64,000 nucleotides of DNA from Nymphaea colorata (Eukaryota; Streptophyta; Magnoliopsida; Nymphaeales; Nymphaeaceae), in assembly GCF_008831285.2 (NCBI RefSeq), contig NC_045150.1, forward strand, positions 17,498,600 through 17,562,599, read 5' to 3'. Of the stretch, positions 9,943 to 22,799 are shown in pieces; position 1 is the stretch's first letter; each line of letters begins with the position of its first letter. Under the pieces are notes generated by a model. The model was not told the origin of the DNA, made no database searches, and worked only from the letters and a program-made list of their open reading frames with translations. The translations under genes were made by a program, and so were the position numbers.

Positions 9943-12335
9943 TCATTTGAAGCATTGATGAAGAGTGGATGCGACTCCTCGTATTTGGTGAACCCAGGGT
10001 CGTCCTAAAAGCAAGTTATATGATGGTGGCACATCTACCACATGGAACATAATGTGATGGCTAGTATTTTCGATGGTCACGTTCATATCGAGAGTACCTT
10101 TGCTGTTTATGCTTCGGCCATCATATCCGTAGATCTTGGTATTATCGGAACGATATTTGTCTTCACGAAATCCCAAAACTTTGGCCGTGAGATCGGGGCA
10201 AATATTTAAGCCACTTCCTCCATCAATCAATACATGTGGCACAGTCATTCCATTGACTTGGACGATGATATAAAGAGCATCTTCATGAAAATATCCCCAT
10301 TTTGAGAGGTCCTTCTCTGAAAAGGTAATTGACTGGTCCTTAGAGGGTCGAATCCAATCTCCTTCAACTATACGTTCTTTCAAAGGGAGGACCTTACCCC
10401 AGTAGCTTGAATCTTCATCCAGAGAGTCATTTGATGATTCATCATCACCGCTTTGTAAGATAAAAGTGTTTGGGATTATTGGAAGTTTTTCGGATGAACC
10501 TTCTATCTTTCCGTTCATTAGAGCAATAAAATCCAAAGGTTTCCCACCTTGATCTGTCACCATGACTTTATGTGAACTACTTCCACCACAAGGTCGGATG
10601 TGCTCCTGCTGATGATATAGAAGTGGAGTGCCTGTGGTGATCATGGCCACTACCGCCTTCCCATGGTTAGGAAATAGATTCCTCAACACTTCAGGGACGC
10701 TATCATCACCAATCTTGAGATCCTTGTTGATGAAGTCTTGAATAATATTTTTTAGGACAAAACAATCCTCAGTGTCATGACCAGGAGCACGATAAAACTT
10801 ACACAGTTTTTCTTTATTTCCTCCCATCATTTTCGGAGGCTCAGATACTTTTGGCAAGACGATAGTTCCTTTGGCGAGAAGGTATTCGAGGATCTTCTCA
10901 CGAGACTGGCTGAGAGGAGTGAATTTTCGGTCGTAGCTCCAATCTGGGTGTTTGTTTTTCCTTTCATCGTCGTCTTTGAGAAACTGCGAGTTCTTCTTGA
11001 AATTGACTTCCTTGTCATGCTTGTAGTTGTTGTCATGATCCTTTCTAATGCCAGCATTGACTATGAAGTGTGTGGGCAACTGTACCCTTCCTCATTTCTT
11101 TCCATCTTCTTTGTATTTAGGAGCAATAATTCCGTCAAAATCTCCTTCCTCGATTCCTTCTTCTATCGAGTTTACTTGTTCCATCAACTCAGTAAAGGTT
11201 TTGATCGAGGCGTTGCGGATGAGACTTTTCAAGGGTTGGGCAAGATTTTTCCTGATGAGTGACAAGTCTTGTGTCTCAGAAATGGGCTCCTTCATCTTAT
11301 TGCATTGAATTCTTTATTTTTGGATGAATTATCGAGCCTTTTCTCCCTCTTTCTGACGAAGACTGCAAATGGTACTGAGGGTTGGAGCCATGGGAGCATT
11401 TTGTTCAAATCTTTCGACAAACATGTTAATCAATTTGTCAAATTCCTTCAGCTTGATTGGATTGACATTTTCTTTGTATCATTGTGCGGCAATGCCTTCA
11501 AGACTTCTTGGAAAATATCAGAACAAAGCTCTGTTATTTGTTCAAATTTTGTAGCAATCATTGAAAAACGTTGAAAGATGAACATGTGGGCAAGTGGTTC
11601 CATCATATCTGATGAATTCTCTGGGCAAGCCTTTCACGTCTTCGTCCCCTTCAATGCCAAGGTAGTAGTCCTCACATGAGTATGAACGTTTCCCCTTCCC
11701 CCTAAGCTAAAGAGTGTTCATTCTTTTCTCCATTTCATAGAATCTGCGCTTAGTTGGACTTTCATCAGCACTTGATTCAACCAATTCTGGCTTGGTCTTT
11801 TTGTTCTTGCCCTTGATCTCCTTTACTTTTTCTTTAGAACTCTCACTGTCTGAGCTACTGCTAGTGATGTACTTCTTTGTCTTTTTGACTTTCTTGATAG
11901 GCATTCTCTTCCTTTTGGGTTTCTCTTCCGAACTTTCAGTGGTGATAGGACTGGGTGAGCTGCTTTCTATCATAATTTATTTTCCCTTTTTACTTCTTTT
12001 TGTCGTCTTTTTCTTTTTGAAAGGAAGCAGTTTGGTTTTTCTTCCTTACTAATTGCCGAATCCGAACTCAAATAATCTTTATCCTGATCTGTAGGAGAGG
12101 ACTTGTTCTTCTTCTTCTTTCTTTTCTGCTTGGCTACCTTTTCATTCTCAGGTTCTGGAGTAACCATTAAGGCCTTTTGTTCTTCTTGCTCTTTCATGAA
12201 TCGCTCCATGAACAAACGAAACATATGGTAAGCTTCTGGCTCGATTACTGGTAGGCCAAGTGTTTCTGGTCGGAGTTCAGAAGATGAAGCCTCATTCTGA
12301 GGAGCTTGCTTAGCTTGCGATCTAGTTTCAACCAT
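9943..12335 (-). pseudogene. Tat gag and protease
   Basis: The ATG at 12335 opens with MVETRSQAKQ, a common Tat gag start, followed by a long Lys/Ser-rich low-complexity region (11707-12335). The capsid-like core is readable at about 11300-11650 (GLPREFIRYDGTTCPHVHL, then MFVERFEQNAPMAP) but carries several stops. From 11079 the frame is open for 378 aa: a knuckle of the form CKFYRAPGHDTEDC, lacking the second Cys of a classic CCHC as in other Tat gags, then the aspartic protease with VLIDGGSGLNICP (about 10210) and the flap/hydrophobic motif SYNLLLGRPWV (about 10010). The active site is DGGS rather than DTG/DSG. Gag packages the RNA and the protease matures the polyprotein. Confidence 0.82.
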
Positions 12336-12453
12336 CTTGTTGGCTTTCAAGTATTCACCTTATGACACAAGAAAATAGAGTTATTGAAGGGAAATAATAA
12401 CAAAATGAAGGTTCATATTGCATTACAAGTTTTAAAAGTTACATCCAAAGATA

Positions 12454-13727
12454 CTAATAAAGATGACAACGATAGAAGGAATACAAAGTTGACAACATAA
12501 AATTTTTATAGAGAATGATGGATGGTGGTCGGTTGGCATCCCACCACTCAGCATATTTCTTCTTCACCACTGGGCCTATGAACCAAGTGTATAATATTTG
12601 TGTCTTCCATTCTTGTCGAGCTACTGCAAACAATGCCGTCCATTGAGGAGAACTAAGGTTGAATTCGGGAATAGCTCCAATTGGTGCATGCACAGAGACC
12701 ATATTCTATCTTTGAGAGAACTGTCTCATACATCTATCAACACAATAATCAACTAAGAAGTAAGGGCCCAATAGTGTGGTACGCCCATGATGATGGTGAG
12801 TGTATCGGGGTAGGTTCTGCCAACGATCACAATAGTCCCAAATGATCTCTCCTTCATTCAATTGCTCGATCAAACGATGATATTGCTCCAAGATTGTCAA
12901 TGATCCATCAGCGTTTCTGAATAGACTGGCTTGGGGTCCCGCATGCTTGAGGAACCACAAATGTAAAACATATGTGCATCCTTCTATGAAGTTGGTATCT
13001 CCAATGGTAAAGCGGGTGAGTCCTCGGTAAAGGAAGGCTAAGGTAGTCATTGCTATTGACAAGTGTCGGGTCCCTCTATGCCCCCATACTCGAAAAAGTT
13101 GGGGAATATGGACATCTAAAAGGTCGCTTCCATCGGTAAAAAGGGTCACTCCTACTGTGCAGAGCATCATACAATGTTTAATTCTCCCTATGGTTTTTCG
13201 AGGTAGGGTAGAAGGTTCAACATAGGTTCCAAATTCTTCATACAAATTTTTCATGTTGATGCTTTGATTTTCATGGTTTTCTACTAAAGGCCAAGTTTTT
13301 CGTCCAATAAAGTGAGCAATGAGGTCATTTGCATTGACCTTGGTTGGGTTCATAAGGAATTGTTTTTCTAATAGATCATTTGGGTCACAAGTTGAGGTAG
13401 GGAGGTCTAGTATTTCGGCAAATTCATCTAGTAATATTGTCATTTTTCCCCATGGAAACCAAAAAGTGGAGGTCATTGGGTTCCAATGCTCGGTGATTGC
13501 ATGTACCAAATTTTCATCAACTGATTGCATTCCTCCAGCTGCCACTGTCTCTAGCCCACATTCTTCAAAGTAAGAAGGAAACATCCGAGAGAAGGTGGGA
13601 TGCCAAGTCCGATACCATTCAGGAGCCAAAGGTTTAGACTCAAGAGAAATGTTGGTAGACCGTTCGGACCTTCCCCAAAGAGGATGTGATCATAAGGGAA
13701 TGTGACACCACGTTGGAAAGAATACAT
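12454..13727 (-). pseudogene. Extra ORF1 upstream of gag, plant mobile domain-like
   Basis: A 307-aa open block (12706-13629) ends at an in-frame TAG, and the same frame runs on for 82 aa more (12454-12702). An ATG at 13727, in a different frame, gives MYSFQRGVTFPYDHILFGEG and probably marks the original start, with one frameshift near 13640. The core TEHWNPMTSTFWFPWGKMTI followed by LDEFAEILDLP resembles the plant mobile domain/DUF7745-type proteins found in plant transposons and in the ORF1 of Ogre-like Tat elements. Its function is not known. It lies between the leader and gag, as ORF1 does in Ogre. I am confident it belongs to the element and less sure of the domain name. Confidence 0.65.
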
Positions 13728-13729
13728 CT

Positions 13730-14509
13730 TGAATGATGACTCTAAAAGATAAAGATTGAATTAGTGGAAAACATTGACTAGGTTGACAAAGACAATATGA
13801 GGTAGATGTGTGGAATGAGGTTGTAAATCATCACATAAGGTTTCACGCACATCAACATCTATCATGAAATAATTTTTTTTTTTAGAAAATTGGGTATAGG
13901 AACCTAATTGAGATAATTTTGTGTCACGATAATCCGATATCAAGTTATTCTTATATACCTTAGCCAAATGGCTTAGTACGAGCATAGATTCTTCCTTAGG
14001 CAACTAAGGGTAGAATTCATCAACTTCTTCTTGATCACTCGTCAATATACCATAAATTACCACTCATGGTACTAACGAGGGAGCTTTCCCTCCCAAGGTG
14101 TGGTCTAGTTGTAAGGCTTAGTCTTATGCTACGGCCAAAGACCAAGCCCAGCAACATGATGACCGAGACAAATAGGTATGAGGAATTTTGAAATATGAGA
14201 AATCATAAAAGATGAGTTGTCTCTAATGTAATGTTGCCTAAGTTTGATGATTAAAATAGAAGAGCAAACATGGTTTTCAAACAACTCCGAAATTGAGAAG
14301 GGTGGTATGTGATCATAGATATATGCGAACATGATTGATCCTCCTCAATTAGTCCTATGTGCAAAAAAACAATCACAATCACCAAACAATGCAATGAAAT
14401 GTCAATGGGGTCGAGGCCAAAATAAAGGACATGCTTTATCATTGGTAATATATGAGATGTTCAAGTTTGTAGAAATGCATCAATTATAATCATAGTCAAA
14501 CGATGACGG
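13730..14509 (-). other. Tat 5' leader
   Basis: About 780 bases lie between the primer site and ORF1. One open stretch (13761-14003, 80 aa) has no recognisable motif. The rest has scattered stops. It is probably an untranslated leader or packaging region. Confidence 0.4.
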
Positions 14510-14527
14510 ATCCCATCACGGTCGCCA
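14510..14527 (-). other. Primer binding site of the Tat element
   Basis: On the minus strand TGGCGACCGTGATGGGAT lies two bases inside the 5' LTR. The leading TGG fits a tRNA 3' CCA end. The matching tRNA was not identified here. Confidence 0.65.
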
Positions 14528-14529
14528 TC

Positions 14530-17500
14530 TGTTTGCATCCCAAATTTTTATTGGCTTTGGAGTGCTTCAAAAAAATTGAGTTTTGTTTTGAAATAAGAAA
14601 GAAAAGGGACTCGCCCGTCGGTATGAGGATTGACCGTTCCCGGCGCCTTTACTGGGGGTAATCAACCCAAGGGCTATGTTCATCATTGATGCATTTTGTT
14701 TTAACTTAAACATTTTTTTGATTCTATATGCGGTGTAGAAAATATTGAAAGTTTGATGTTTCAAATTTTTGAAAAGACTCTTGAAGGGTTGCTTGAAAAT
14801 GTGAAATGTTTTGAGGAAAAAAGTGGAATTAGTACGTATCATTTGAAAAGCTTGTGAAATCATTTTGAAATTACTTTATTGTTCTCTTAAGACTTTAAGT
14901 AGGTTTGAGATTTTGCTCTAATTCGGTTACCACCTAACTAGAGCTTCATCCCATCTTACTTAAGTTTTTTTGGAGAGGTGCTTGTGATCATAAGTGAAAT
15001 AAAGTGGGTGAGAATGCATGGATTCATTTATCCTATATGATTGAAAGAATGTAAAACATTCCTACCACAACATTCATCTAAAGTCATTCATACCACAACA
15101 AACATCTAAGGTTTTTCTTGTTGTATATAAGAAGGGAAAATTTTTGAAAGGGGATTGGGATTGTAGACCATCAAGCATGACTTTAATGTTAGGTCATTAC
15201 TTGGTTTGTGGTTTTAATGAAGTTGGTAGATAAAAATATCAAGAGAGGAGAATGTTAAAAAGAATACAAAAGATAAAACACTCTTATGAAAAGAAAGAGA
15301 GAGATAGAGAAAGACATGCATACATATGTACATACCATCACATATACACATATATGAAAGCTTAAGAGAAAAAGATGTATTGATTTGAAGAGAAAGAGAA
15401 ATTTTAGAGGAAAAGAAAAATATCATACGTATATATGGGTTTGAGAAATTTTATAAGAGAAAATATTTGTCCTGAAAAGTGGAATAAATATTTGAAAGAG
15501 AGGAAATGGAACACATGTACATACGTATTCATGCACATATGAAAATTTATAAAATGGAAAGTGAAAGCATAAAGAGAGAAAGATGGGGGGTCATCATGTT
15601 GACATAGATGTATATAACATGTGTATACATCCATACCTTCACAAGATTAGAAATCAAGGAATAACTTAAAATTGCCAACTTCAAGTTTAATGTAGGCCGG
15701 AGGGGAGCATGGACTCATACAAGAGTCTAAGCTAAGTCCCTAGGGCCATGTTAGAAGGTTTCTTTTGAAAATGTTTTGAAAAATAAGCATAAAATGTTAT
15801 TATTTAGTTTGTTGTAAGGGATATATTTCTTTCACCGTGTGGTATGGAAGAAAACAAGCAACATAACGAGACACTCATTAGGGTTTCTAATGGGATGATT
15901 AAGAAGGAAACTAGCGTAAAATGACATGCAAATGCATATTAATATGAAAAATAGAGAGTTCCCTAACCACACTCTCATTCGCACCATACATTCATATATA
16001 AGTAGAAAACCAAGCAACTATGCATGAAAAATATATAGACAACATTCAAGGAAGGAAAAAGAGAAAGAGGATGACGGAAAGTGCAAGGTTCAATTAGGAG
16101 GGAGGACATGATGTAACTATGAAATGATATGTCACCTCATCTTCTCAGGTTTCCGGTGCACTTGAGTATTGCCTCTTGACTCTAAAATAAAGATTGAGAG
16201 CTATCTCGGCCATGGAAAAATAAGGAATAGAGGAAAACAAGAGGAATCAAAAGAACAACAAGAATGTATTAATGAAAAGAAAGAACATGATTAAAATGAA
16301 AGATCATCTCATCTTTCCATGCTCCTGGTGCACTTGAGCATAGTCTCTTGTCTCTAAAAAAAGATTGAGTGCTACCTCCTTTAGCCATATGGAGATGAAG
16401 ATGAGGAGAAAATATAGAAAGAAAAACAATGCCATATTTAATAAAAGAGAAAACATGATTCAATCATGAAATGAAAGATCATCTCATCCTTCCATGCTCC
16501 CAATGCACTTGAGCATAACCTCTTGTCTCTCAAAAGAGATTGAGTGCTATCTTCTTTGGCCATGGGGAGAGGAGGAAAAGAGAAAAGAAAATGACAAGAA
16601 CAAGGTTATATTGAAGAAAGGAAATAACAATAACAACAAAAATATATTCATGAAGGGAAAGAACAACAACAACAAGAATACTAGAAAGAGCATGATTTAA
16701 TCATAAAATAAAATATCATCTCATCTTCTCATGCTCTCGGTGCACTTGAGCATAGCCTCTTGTCTCTAAAAAGGGGTTGAGTGCTATCTCCTTTGGCCAT
16801 GGGAAGATGAAGATGAGAAGAGAAAATGAAAACAATCAACAAGACTATGTTTAAGAAAAAGGAATAGCATCATAATAAGAACATATTGATAAAAAATGAC
16901 AACAACAAGAATACTTGAAAGAACATGATTTAATCATAAAATAAAATATCATCTCATCTTCTCATGCTCCCGGTACACTTGAGCATAGCCTCTTGTCTCT
17001 AAAAAGAGGTTGAGGGCTATCTCCTTTGGCCATGGGGAGATGAAGATGAGAAAAAGAAAAAAAAGAAATGAAAGGGATTAAGATTACATACCTCTAATGA
17101 GAAATGACCTACGGAAGATAAACACCTTCACTTGAAATCCCCTTTGAGTGAAGCTCCAAGATGATGCCTCCAAGAGGGTTGTAGCTTGCTCCAAGTTGGA
17201 GAGGAAAATGGAGAGAGGAAGAGGGAGAGAGAGAGATCTCAAGAGAAACTCTAAGTCTTCAAGTGAGAATACACTAGAGTTTATCCCAAGAGCCAATCTT
17301 GCCCAAGAGGGGGGGAATGAGAGGTATTTATAGAAGATTTTGGAGCCAAAACCCTAAATTTGAATTTTTTGACTCAAAAAGACTAAAATCACCCTCTAAA
17401 AGGAGGTTTTTGGTCAAAAGAAGGGCAAATCGATCTTGTTTATCTAAAAAGACTAAAATCACCCTCTAAAAGGAGGTTTTTGGTCAAAAAGATGGGCAAA

Positions 17501-18151
17501 TTGGTCTTGTTTACCCAAAAAGATTAAGATAACCCTCTAAAAGGAGATTTTTTGGTCAAAAGGAAGGGCAAATGGGTCTTGTCCACTCAAAAAGACTAAA
17601 ATCACCCTCTAAAAGGAGATTTTTTTAAAAAAAAGAAGGGCAAATTGGTCTTGTCCACCCAAAATGACTAAAATCACCCTCTAAAAGGATTTTTTTTTGT
17701 TAAAAGGAAGGGCAAATGGGTCTTGTCCACCCAAAAAGACTAAAATCACTCTTTAAAAGGAGATTTTTTTGTCAAAAGTAAGGGCAAATTGGTCTTGTCC
17801 ACCCAAAAAGACTAAAATCACCCTCTAAAAGAGATTTTTTTGTCAAAAGGAAGGGCAAATTGGTCTTGTCCACCCAAAAAGACTAAAATCACCCTCTAAA
17901 AAAGATTTTTTTGTCAAAAGTAAGGGCAAATTGGTCATATCCACTCAAAAAGACTAAAATCACACTCTAAAATAAGATTTTTTGGTCAAAAGGAGGGGCA
18001 AATGGGTCTTAAATGATCGATTTGGATCTGAACTTGGGTTTTGGATCTAATTTGGATATGGAACTTGTATTTGGATTTAATTTATCTAAATTTGAGTTTC
18101 GTGCTTGGATGAAACATCATAATCTTTAAAAAAAAAATTGGGGTTATTACA
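14530..18151 (-). repeat. 5' LTR of the Tat element
   Basis: This 3622-bp repeat is the partner of 2180-5454. It contains five copies of the GTGCACTTGAGCATAG-type block (near 16132, 16304, 16480, 16709 and 16949), against three in the partner, and a similar array of about 72-bp units at 17370-18000. It ends in TATTACA and is followed by the AAACA target duplication. Confidence 0.92.
17370..18000. repeat. About 72-bp tandem repeat array inside the 5' LTR
   Basis: About nine units start with AAAAAGACTAAAATCACCC near 17377, 17444, 17516, 17588, 17663, 17735, 17806, 17876 and 17948. They are collinear with 4665-5310. Confidence 0.88.
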
Positions 18152-18156
18152 AAACA

Positions 18157-19240
18157 CCAATTAGAGCAATCTATAATTTCTTCTCCACAAGCAGTATAGT
18201 GAATAATCAGAACAAAACCCATTTGGTGCTTACTGATAGAAAAAAAAGAGACAATCAGATGCACAAGTTCAGGCCCATCTCCCTCAGTAATAGCTTGCAA
18301 AAATTTATTACAAGAATTATGGTGAAAAGGATGCAACCCATCCTCACTCACATTATTTGGAATAATCAAAATGTCTTCCTTCAGAGTCTTTTGCATTCAA
18401 GATGGCTTCCTTCTCATCTAGGAAGTTATTCACATTCTCCAAAAAAGCGCTAGCAGTTTACCTGCTTCAAAATTGATCTTAGAAATGCATACAATTGGGT
18501 AAATTGAAAGTCATTGGAGAATGTGATGCTCTATTTGGGATTCAGTGAAGAATGGACATTCAAGAGATGATCACTTGCACTGTTATGTCCACATTTTTTT
18601 CTAAATGATAGAGAAAGTGAATGGTTTGCAAATAGATGATGCCTCTAGAAAGGAGATCCTTTATCCTAGTACTTATTCATTCTAGTCATGAAAATGCCCA
18701 CTCATTGTGCGAAGGAGAAAGGGAGAACGAAGCAGATTTGTGTCCCAGCCATGGATACGAAATCCAGCTCCCCCTTTTCAACTTACTATGTAGATGAAAT
18801 CATGTTCTTTGTTAAATGAAAGTTAGGATCTTGAGGAGGGAGTGGGTCTCAGAGTCAACGCAGAAAAAATACCATTTTTTGGTTTTAACCTAGAAGATGC
18901 ATTTATGGCCTATATCGAAATGAGCTTGGATGAAAAAAAAGATGTCCTCCTTCAAAACAGTTAGGAATCCCTCTCCAAGTGGAGGTTTTCTCTAAGGAGG
19001 AAAGTTGTTTTCTATTGGTGAAAGTTGACCAGAAACTGGCTAAGTGAAAGAAAAAATATTTATCCTTATTAGGGAAATTTTTGCCTTATAAAGCATGTCA
19101 TAGCAGCTCCAGGTTACTGGAGCTTGGTTTGGTTATGAAAATTCTTCTAAACACTTGCCAAAAAATTAAAGAGCCAATGTTCTAGTTTCCTATGGCGAGA
19201 CTTTAAAGATGTCAAGGGTTGTATTAGAGACATTGGGGTA
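18157..19240 (+). pseudogene. LINE ORF2 relic, part 2 (reverse transcriptase)
   Basis: Directly after the Tat target duplication the reading resumes with LINE reverse transcriptase motifs: HKFRPISLSNSLQKFITRIM (near 18265), NNQNVFLQS (about 18362), then KIDLRNAYNWVNWKS-like and LGFSEEW (18465-18550). The RT thumb/connection region (KWKKKYLSLLGKFLP-like) is readable near 19045. Stops are frequent and the YADD box is decayed. It ends in FLW-like residues near 19190 and is replaced by Copia sequence at about 19240. Together with 1054-2174 it is one LINE. Confidence 0.78.
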
Positions 19241-22200
19241 GGAGTTGTTTGCATTGAGATAAGCATAAGATGCAAATTGACTTTGAGAGATGTGAGACAT
19301 GTTTTAGATCTTAAAATGAATCTGATTTATGCAAGAATGCTAAATGAATATGGATATTGTACTTCTTTTAGTCTAGCTGGTTGGAAACTGACAAAGGGGG
19401 CGCTAGTGTTGGGTAGAGGTAGCAGATTTGACTCTTTGTGGTAGGAAGTCTCGAATCAGTAGTGTTGAGGTAAATACAGTTACTAAGGGTACTTCGTCAG
19501 ATTTGTGACATAAGAGGTTAGGTCACATGATCAAAGAGGAATTGACTTGCTCGCCAAGAAGAATTTGTTACTAAAGGCAGATAGTGCATAGTTATCTCCT
19601 TGTGGTCATTACTTGGTTGGTAAGTTGCATAGAATCTATTTTCAGAAAAAGCGCTCTTCAAAAATTAAAGATGTATTAGATTTAGTTTATTTAGATATGT
19701 GTAAATCTATAAATGTGACATCTAAAGGTGGAATATCTTACACATTTATCGATGATGCATCTAGGAAAGTGTGAGCCTTTATAATGAAAAACAAAAGTGA
19801 AGTAATATCTTTATGATTTTTCATGCAGTGGTTGAACATGAGACTAGTAAAAAGATGAAGAGTCGATGTATATATAATGGTAGTGAGTATATAGTTTCTT
19901 CTCTACGAGAATATTGTCTTAAGCATGGTATTAGCCATGAGAAGACAGTTCCTTATACTTCACAGCGTAATGGAGTTTCATAAAGGGTGAACAAAACTAT
20001 AAATGAGAGAATCAAAAGTTTGCTAACTAGCTCTAAGTTACCTAAGTATTTTTTGGGAGAGGCAATACGCACTGCAGTTTACTTGATAAACAGATCTCCT
20101 TTAATGTCTCTAGATAGAGATATTCCACATAGAGTTTGGTCAGATAAAAAGATTAAGTATGATCACCTCAGAATTTTTGTTGCAAAGCTTTCATACCTAA
20201 AGAACATCGAACCAAACTAGATGATAAAGCTATTCCTCTAATATTTCTTGGTTATGCAGATGATGAATTTAATTACAGGTTATCGGATCCAAAGAATCAC
20301 AAAATCTACAGGAGTCGTGATGTTGTCTTCAGAGAGGATCAGATGATTGAAGATGCCATGAGAGACAAATAATTAGGCGTGAATGCTAATGGTGTTCATG
20401 AGCCAACCTGTGCAGAACTTGAAGAATTTTTCATCTGAGCATGGTGAGACTGATGAAAATGTAGAGAAAGAGGAAATAGAGGCAAATAAGCAGTATATAG
20501 ATGACAGGCCTATGGAGACTCAAACTGATCATGAGCATGAGTTGGAGTGGGAGCATTCTCCTCATTTAGAACCAACTGAAGAGCAATTTGGGGAGGTAAA
20601 AAAATGTGTATATCATATACTAGATATTCTACTAATGAATATATTATGTTTACAGATAGTGGAGAGTCAGAATCCTATGCAGAGGTACTAGATGATGTGC
20701 ATAAAGATGAATGAATTTAAGTTATGTAGGAAGAGATGAAGTCTCTATATAAGAATCACACTTTTGATTTGGTAGAGCTACCAAAAGGTAAGAAAGTGCT
20801 GCAAAACAAGTAGATCTACAATCTTAAAAATGAAAGCGAAGGCAAGTTGAGATACAAAGCTCGGTTAGCGGGAAAATGTTTCAAGCAGGAAAGAGGTATT
20901 GATTTTGATGAAATTTTCTCTCATGTGGTTAATATGTCATCTATCAGGGTAATACTTGGTTTGGTGGCATGTCTGGACTTGAAGTTGGAGCAGTTAGATG
21001 TAAAAATTGTTTTTCTTCATGGAGATCTAAAGGAAAAAATCTACATGATACAACTAAAAGATTTTGTAATTACTAGGAAGAAGCATATAGTTTGTAAGTT
21101 AAGGAAGAGCTTGTATGAATTTAAACAAGCACTTAGGAAGTGGTACAAGAAATTTGATGCATTTATGATAAATCAAAAGTATCACAGGTCAGCCGTAGAT
21201 CATTGTGTCTACATCAGAGAGTTCTCATCATATAACTTCATTATCTTGTTGTTATATGTAGATGACATGTTTATTGTTGGATAGGACTGTTGATTGATTA
21301 GCCAATTAAAAAATGACAAGGGCAAGTTCTTTGATATGAAAGACTTGGGGCCAGCACAACAATTGTTAGACATGATAATTGTTCGTGATAGAAAAACCAA
21401 GAAACTATGGTTGTCACAAGAGAAATATGTTGAGAAGGTGTTTAGCAAGTTTAGTATGAAAGATGCTAAAACAGTAAGTACACCTTTAGCAACATATTTT
21501 AAATTGAGAAATGAGCAATGTCCATCCTCAATAGATGAGAAAGAAAGAATGGAGAACGTATCATATGCCTCCATAGTAGGGAGTCTCCTGTATGTTATGG
21601 TTTGCACTCGCCCAGACTTGGCTTATGCAGTTGGTGTAGTTAGTAGGTTCTTGTCAAATCCAGGCAAAGAGCATTGGGCTGCAGTGAAGTGGATCCTAAG
21701 GTATCTTAAAAATACTTCCAATTACTGTTTATGTTTTGGTGAACCTAACCTAGAGATACAAGGATTTATTGATGCAGACATGGCATGTGACTTAAACTCT
21801 AGAAAGTCTCTTTCTGGTTATGTCTTTACTTTTGCAGGGGAGCTGTATCATGGCAGTCTAGGTTGCAGAAGTGTGTTGCTCTTTCTACTACAAAGGCAGA
21901 TTATATTGCTGCAACTGAAGCTTATAAAAAGTTGTTGTGGATGAAGAGTTTTCTTCAGGATATAGATCTTAGCCAGAAGACCTATGTGTTGTATTGTGAT
22001 AGCCAAAGTGCTATAGATTTGGTGAAAAATTCAGTTTTTCACTCAAGAACCAAGCACATTGATGTTAGATATCATTGTATTTGTGATGTACTTGAGCAAA
22101 AACTAATGCAGGTTTTGCAGATACATATATGATGACGAAACCTCTACCTAAAGAGAAGCATGACAAGTTTAGAGACCTAGTTGGGATGAGGCAGTGCATT

Positions 22201-22253
22201 AAGTTTGTTCATTTTGCAGGTATGATCCCTCTCTTGAGCCTGAAGGGGGAGTT
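19241..22253 (+). pseudogene. Truncated Ty1/Copia (Tnt1/Tork-like) pol relic
   Basis: It begins in the pre-integrase region (LTLRDVRHVLDLKMNLIYAR, then WKLTKGALVLGRG), followed by a GAG-pre-integrase zinc-like segment (LSPCGHYLVGKLHR near 19605). A degraded integrase follows (FIDDASRKV; TAVYLINRSPL near 20070). RT lies at 20830-21280 with SLYEFKQALRKWYKKFDAF and the catalytic YVDDM (about 21260), and RNase H at 21294-22130, ending KPLPKEKHDKFRDLVGM. Many stops and frame changes. The gag and 5' LTR are absent, so the element is 5'-truncated at the junction with the LINE. The wording of the pol motifs is closest to Tnt1-type elements. Confidence 0.8.
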
Positions 22254-22790
22254 TGTGGGGTCGGGTCTAACCTCAAGACATGACCCAACCTGGGTGATGA
22301 AAAAAAAGGGGAAAGGCACCCGATGGTGCCCTACCCTCTCACGTCCTCTCTCTCTCTCTCGTTTCACTCTCTTTGGAAAGAAGAAGAAAAAGAGAGTTTC
22401 CCTCTTGCACTTCACACACAACAAGAAGAGAAGGGGAGGAGGTAGGCAAGAAGGAAAGAGGAAAAAGAAGAACATGACTGAGAGTTTGTGCAGCCATGTG
22501 GGTGCAAGTGCAGAGAGAGAAAGTGAAGAAAACAAGGGAAAGAAAAGAGTAACATGTGGTGATTTCTTTTCTTGTAGTTTTCTTATGCATTCATTCTTTA
22601 GGATGATTTATGCTATTCTTTACAAGAAAAACAACACATATTGATGTGGTTGTATTACCTCTTTCAATATATACATGGTCTTTTACCCTAGTATTGGAGT
22701 TTTTTCCACGTATATTGGTCTCTTGTTTTTTGCATTATTTAACATATATTTTGATACATTGCTGCAATATTGCTGTTGGGAACACAATCT
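22254..22790 (+). repeat. Probable 3' LTR of the Tnt1-like Copia relic
   Basis: A purine tract (GAAGGGGGAG, about 22242-22251) precedes TGTGGGGTCGGG at 22254, which fits a Copia LTR start after the pol stop. The GTTTTTCCACGTATATTGG motif near 22700 is common in the 3' part of such LTRs. The end is a guess, placed near AACACA at 22781-22786. No second copy is present to confirm it. Confidence 0.4.
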
Positions 22791-22799
22791 TGTGATAGC

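Larger units (their letters stand above)
2180..18151 (-). mobile_element. Ty3/Gypsy Tat-lineage (Ogre-like) LTR retrotransposon, complete but degenerate
   Basis: Two long direct repeats starting TGTTTGCATCCC and ending in GATTACA/TATTACA bound the element. It is flanked by the perfect 5-bp target duplication AAACA (2175-2179 and 18152-18156). All coding blocks read on the minus strand, so the copy at 14530-18151 is the 5' LTR. Order in element direction: LTR, primer site, leader, extra ORF1, gag, protease, RT, RNase H, a second RNase H, integrase, polypurine tract, LTR. The second RNase H and the pre-gag ORF point to the Tat lineage, with Ogre as the closest described type. Several stops and frameshifts show it is no longer autonomous. 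Overall length is 15,972 bp, and it sits inside a LINE relic. Confidence 0.9.

Noticed and set aside
10777-11574. Plus-strand open frames of 86 to 161 aa
   Set aside because: They are antisense shadows of the Tat gag, whose motifs are on the minus strand.
22209-22644. Open frames on both strands at the Copia 3' end
   Set aside because: They run through the polypurine tract and LTR. The plus-strand one contains only the final RNase H residues.
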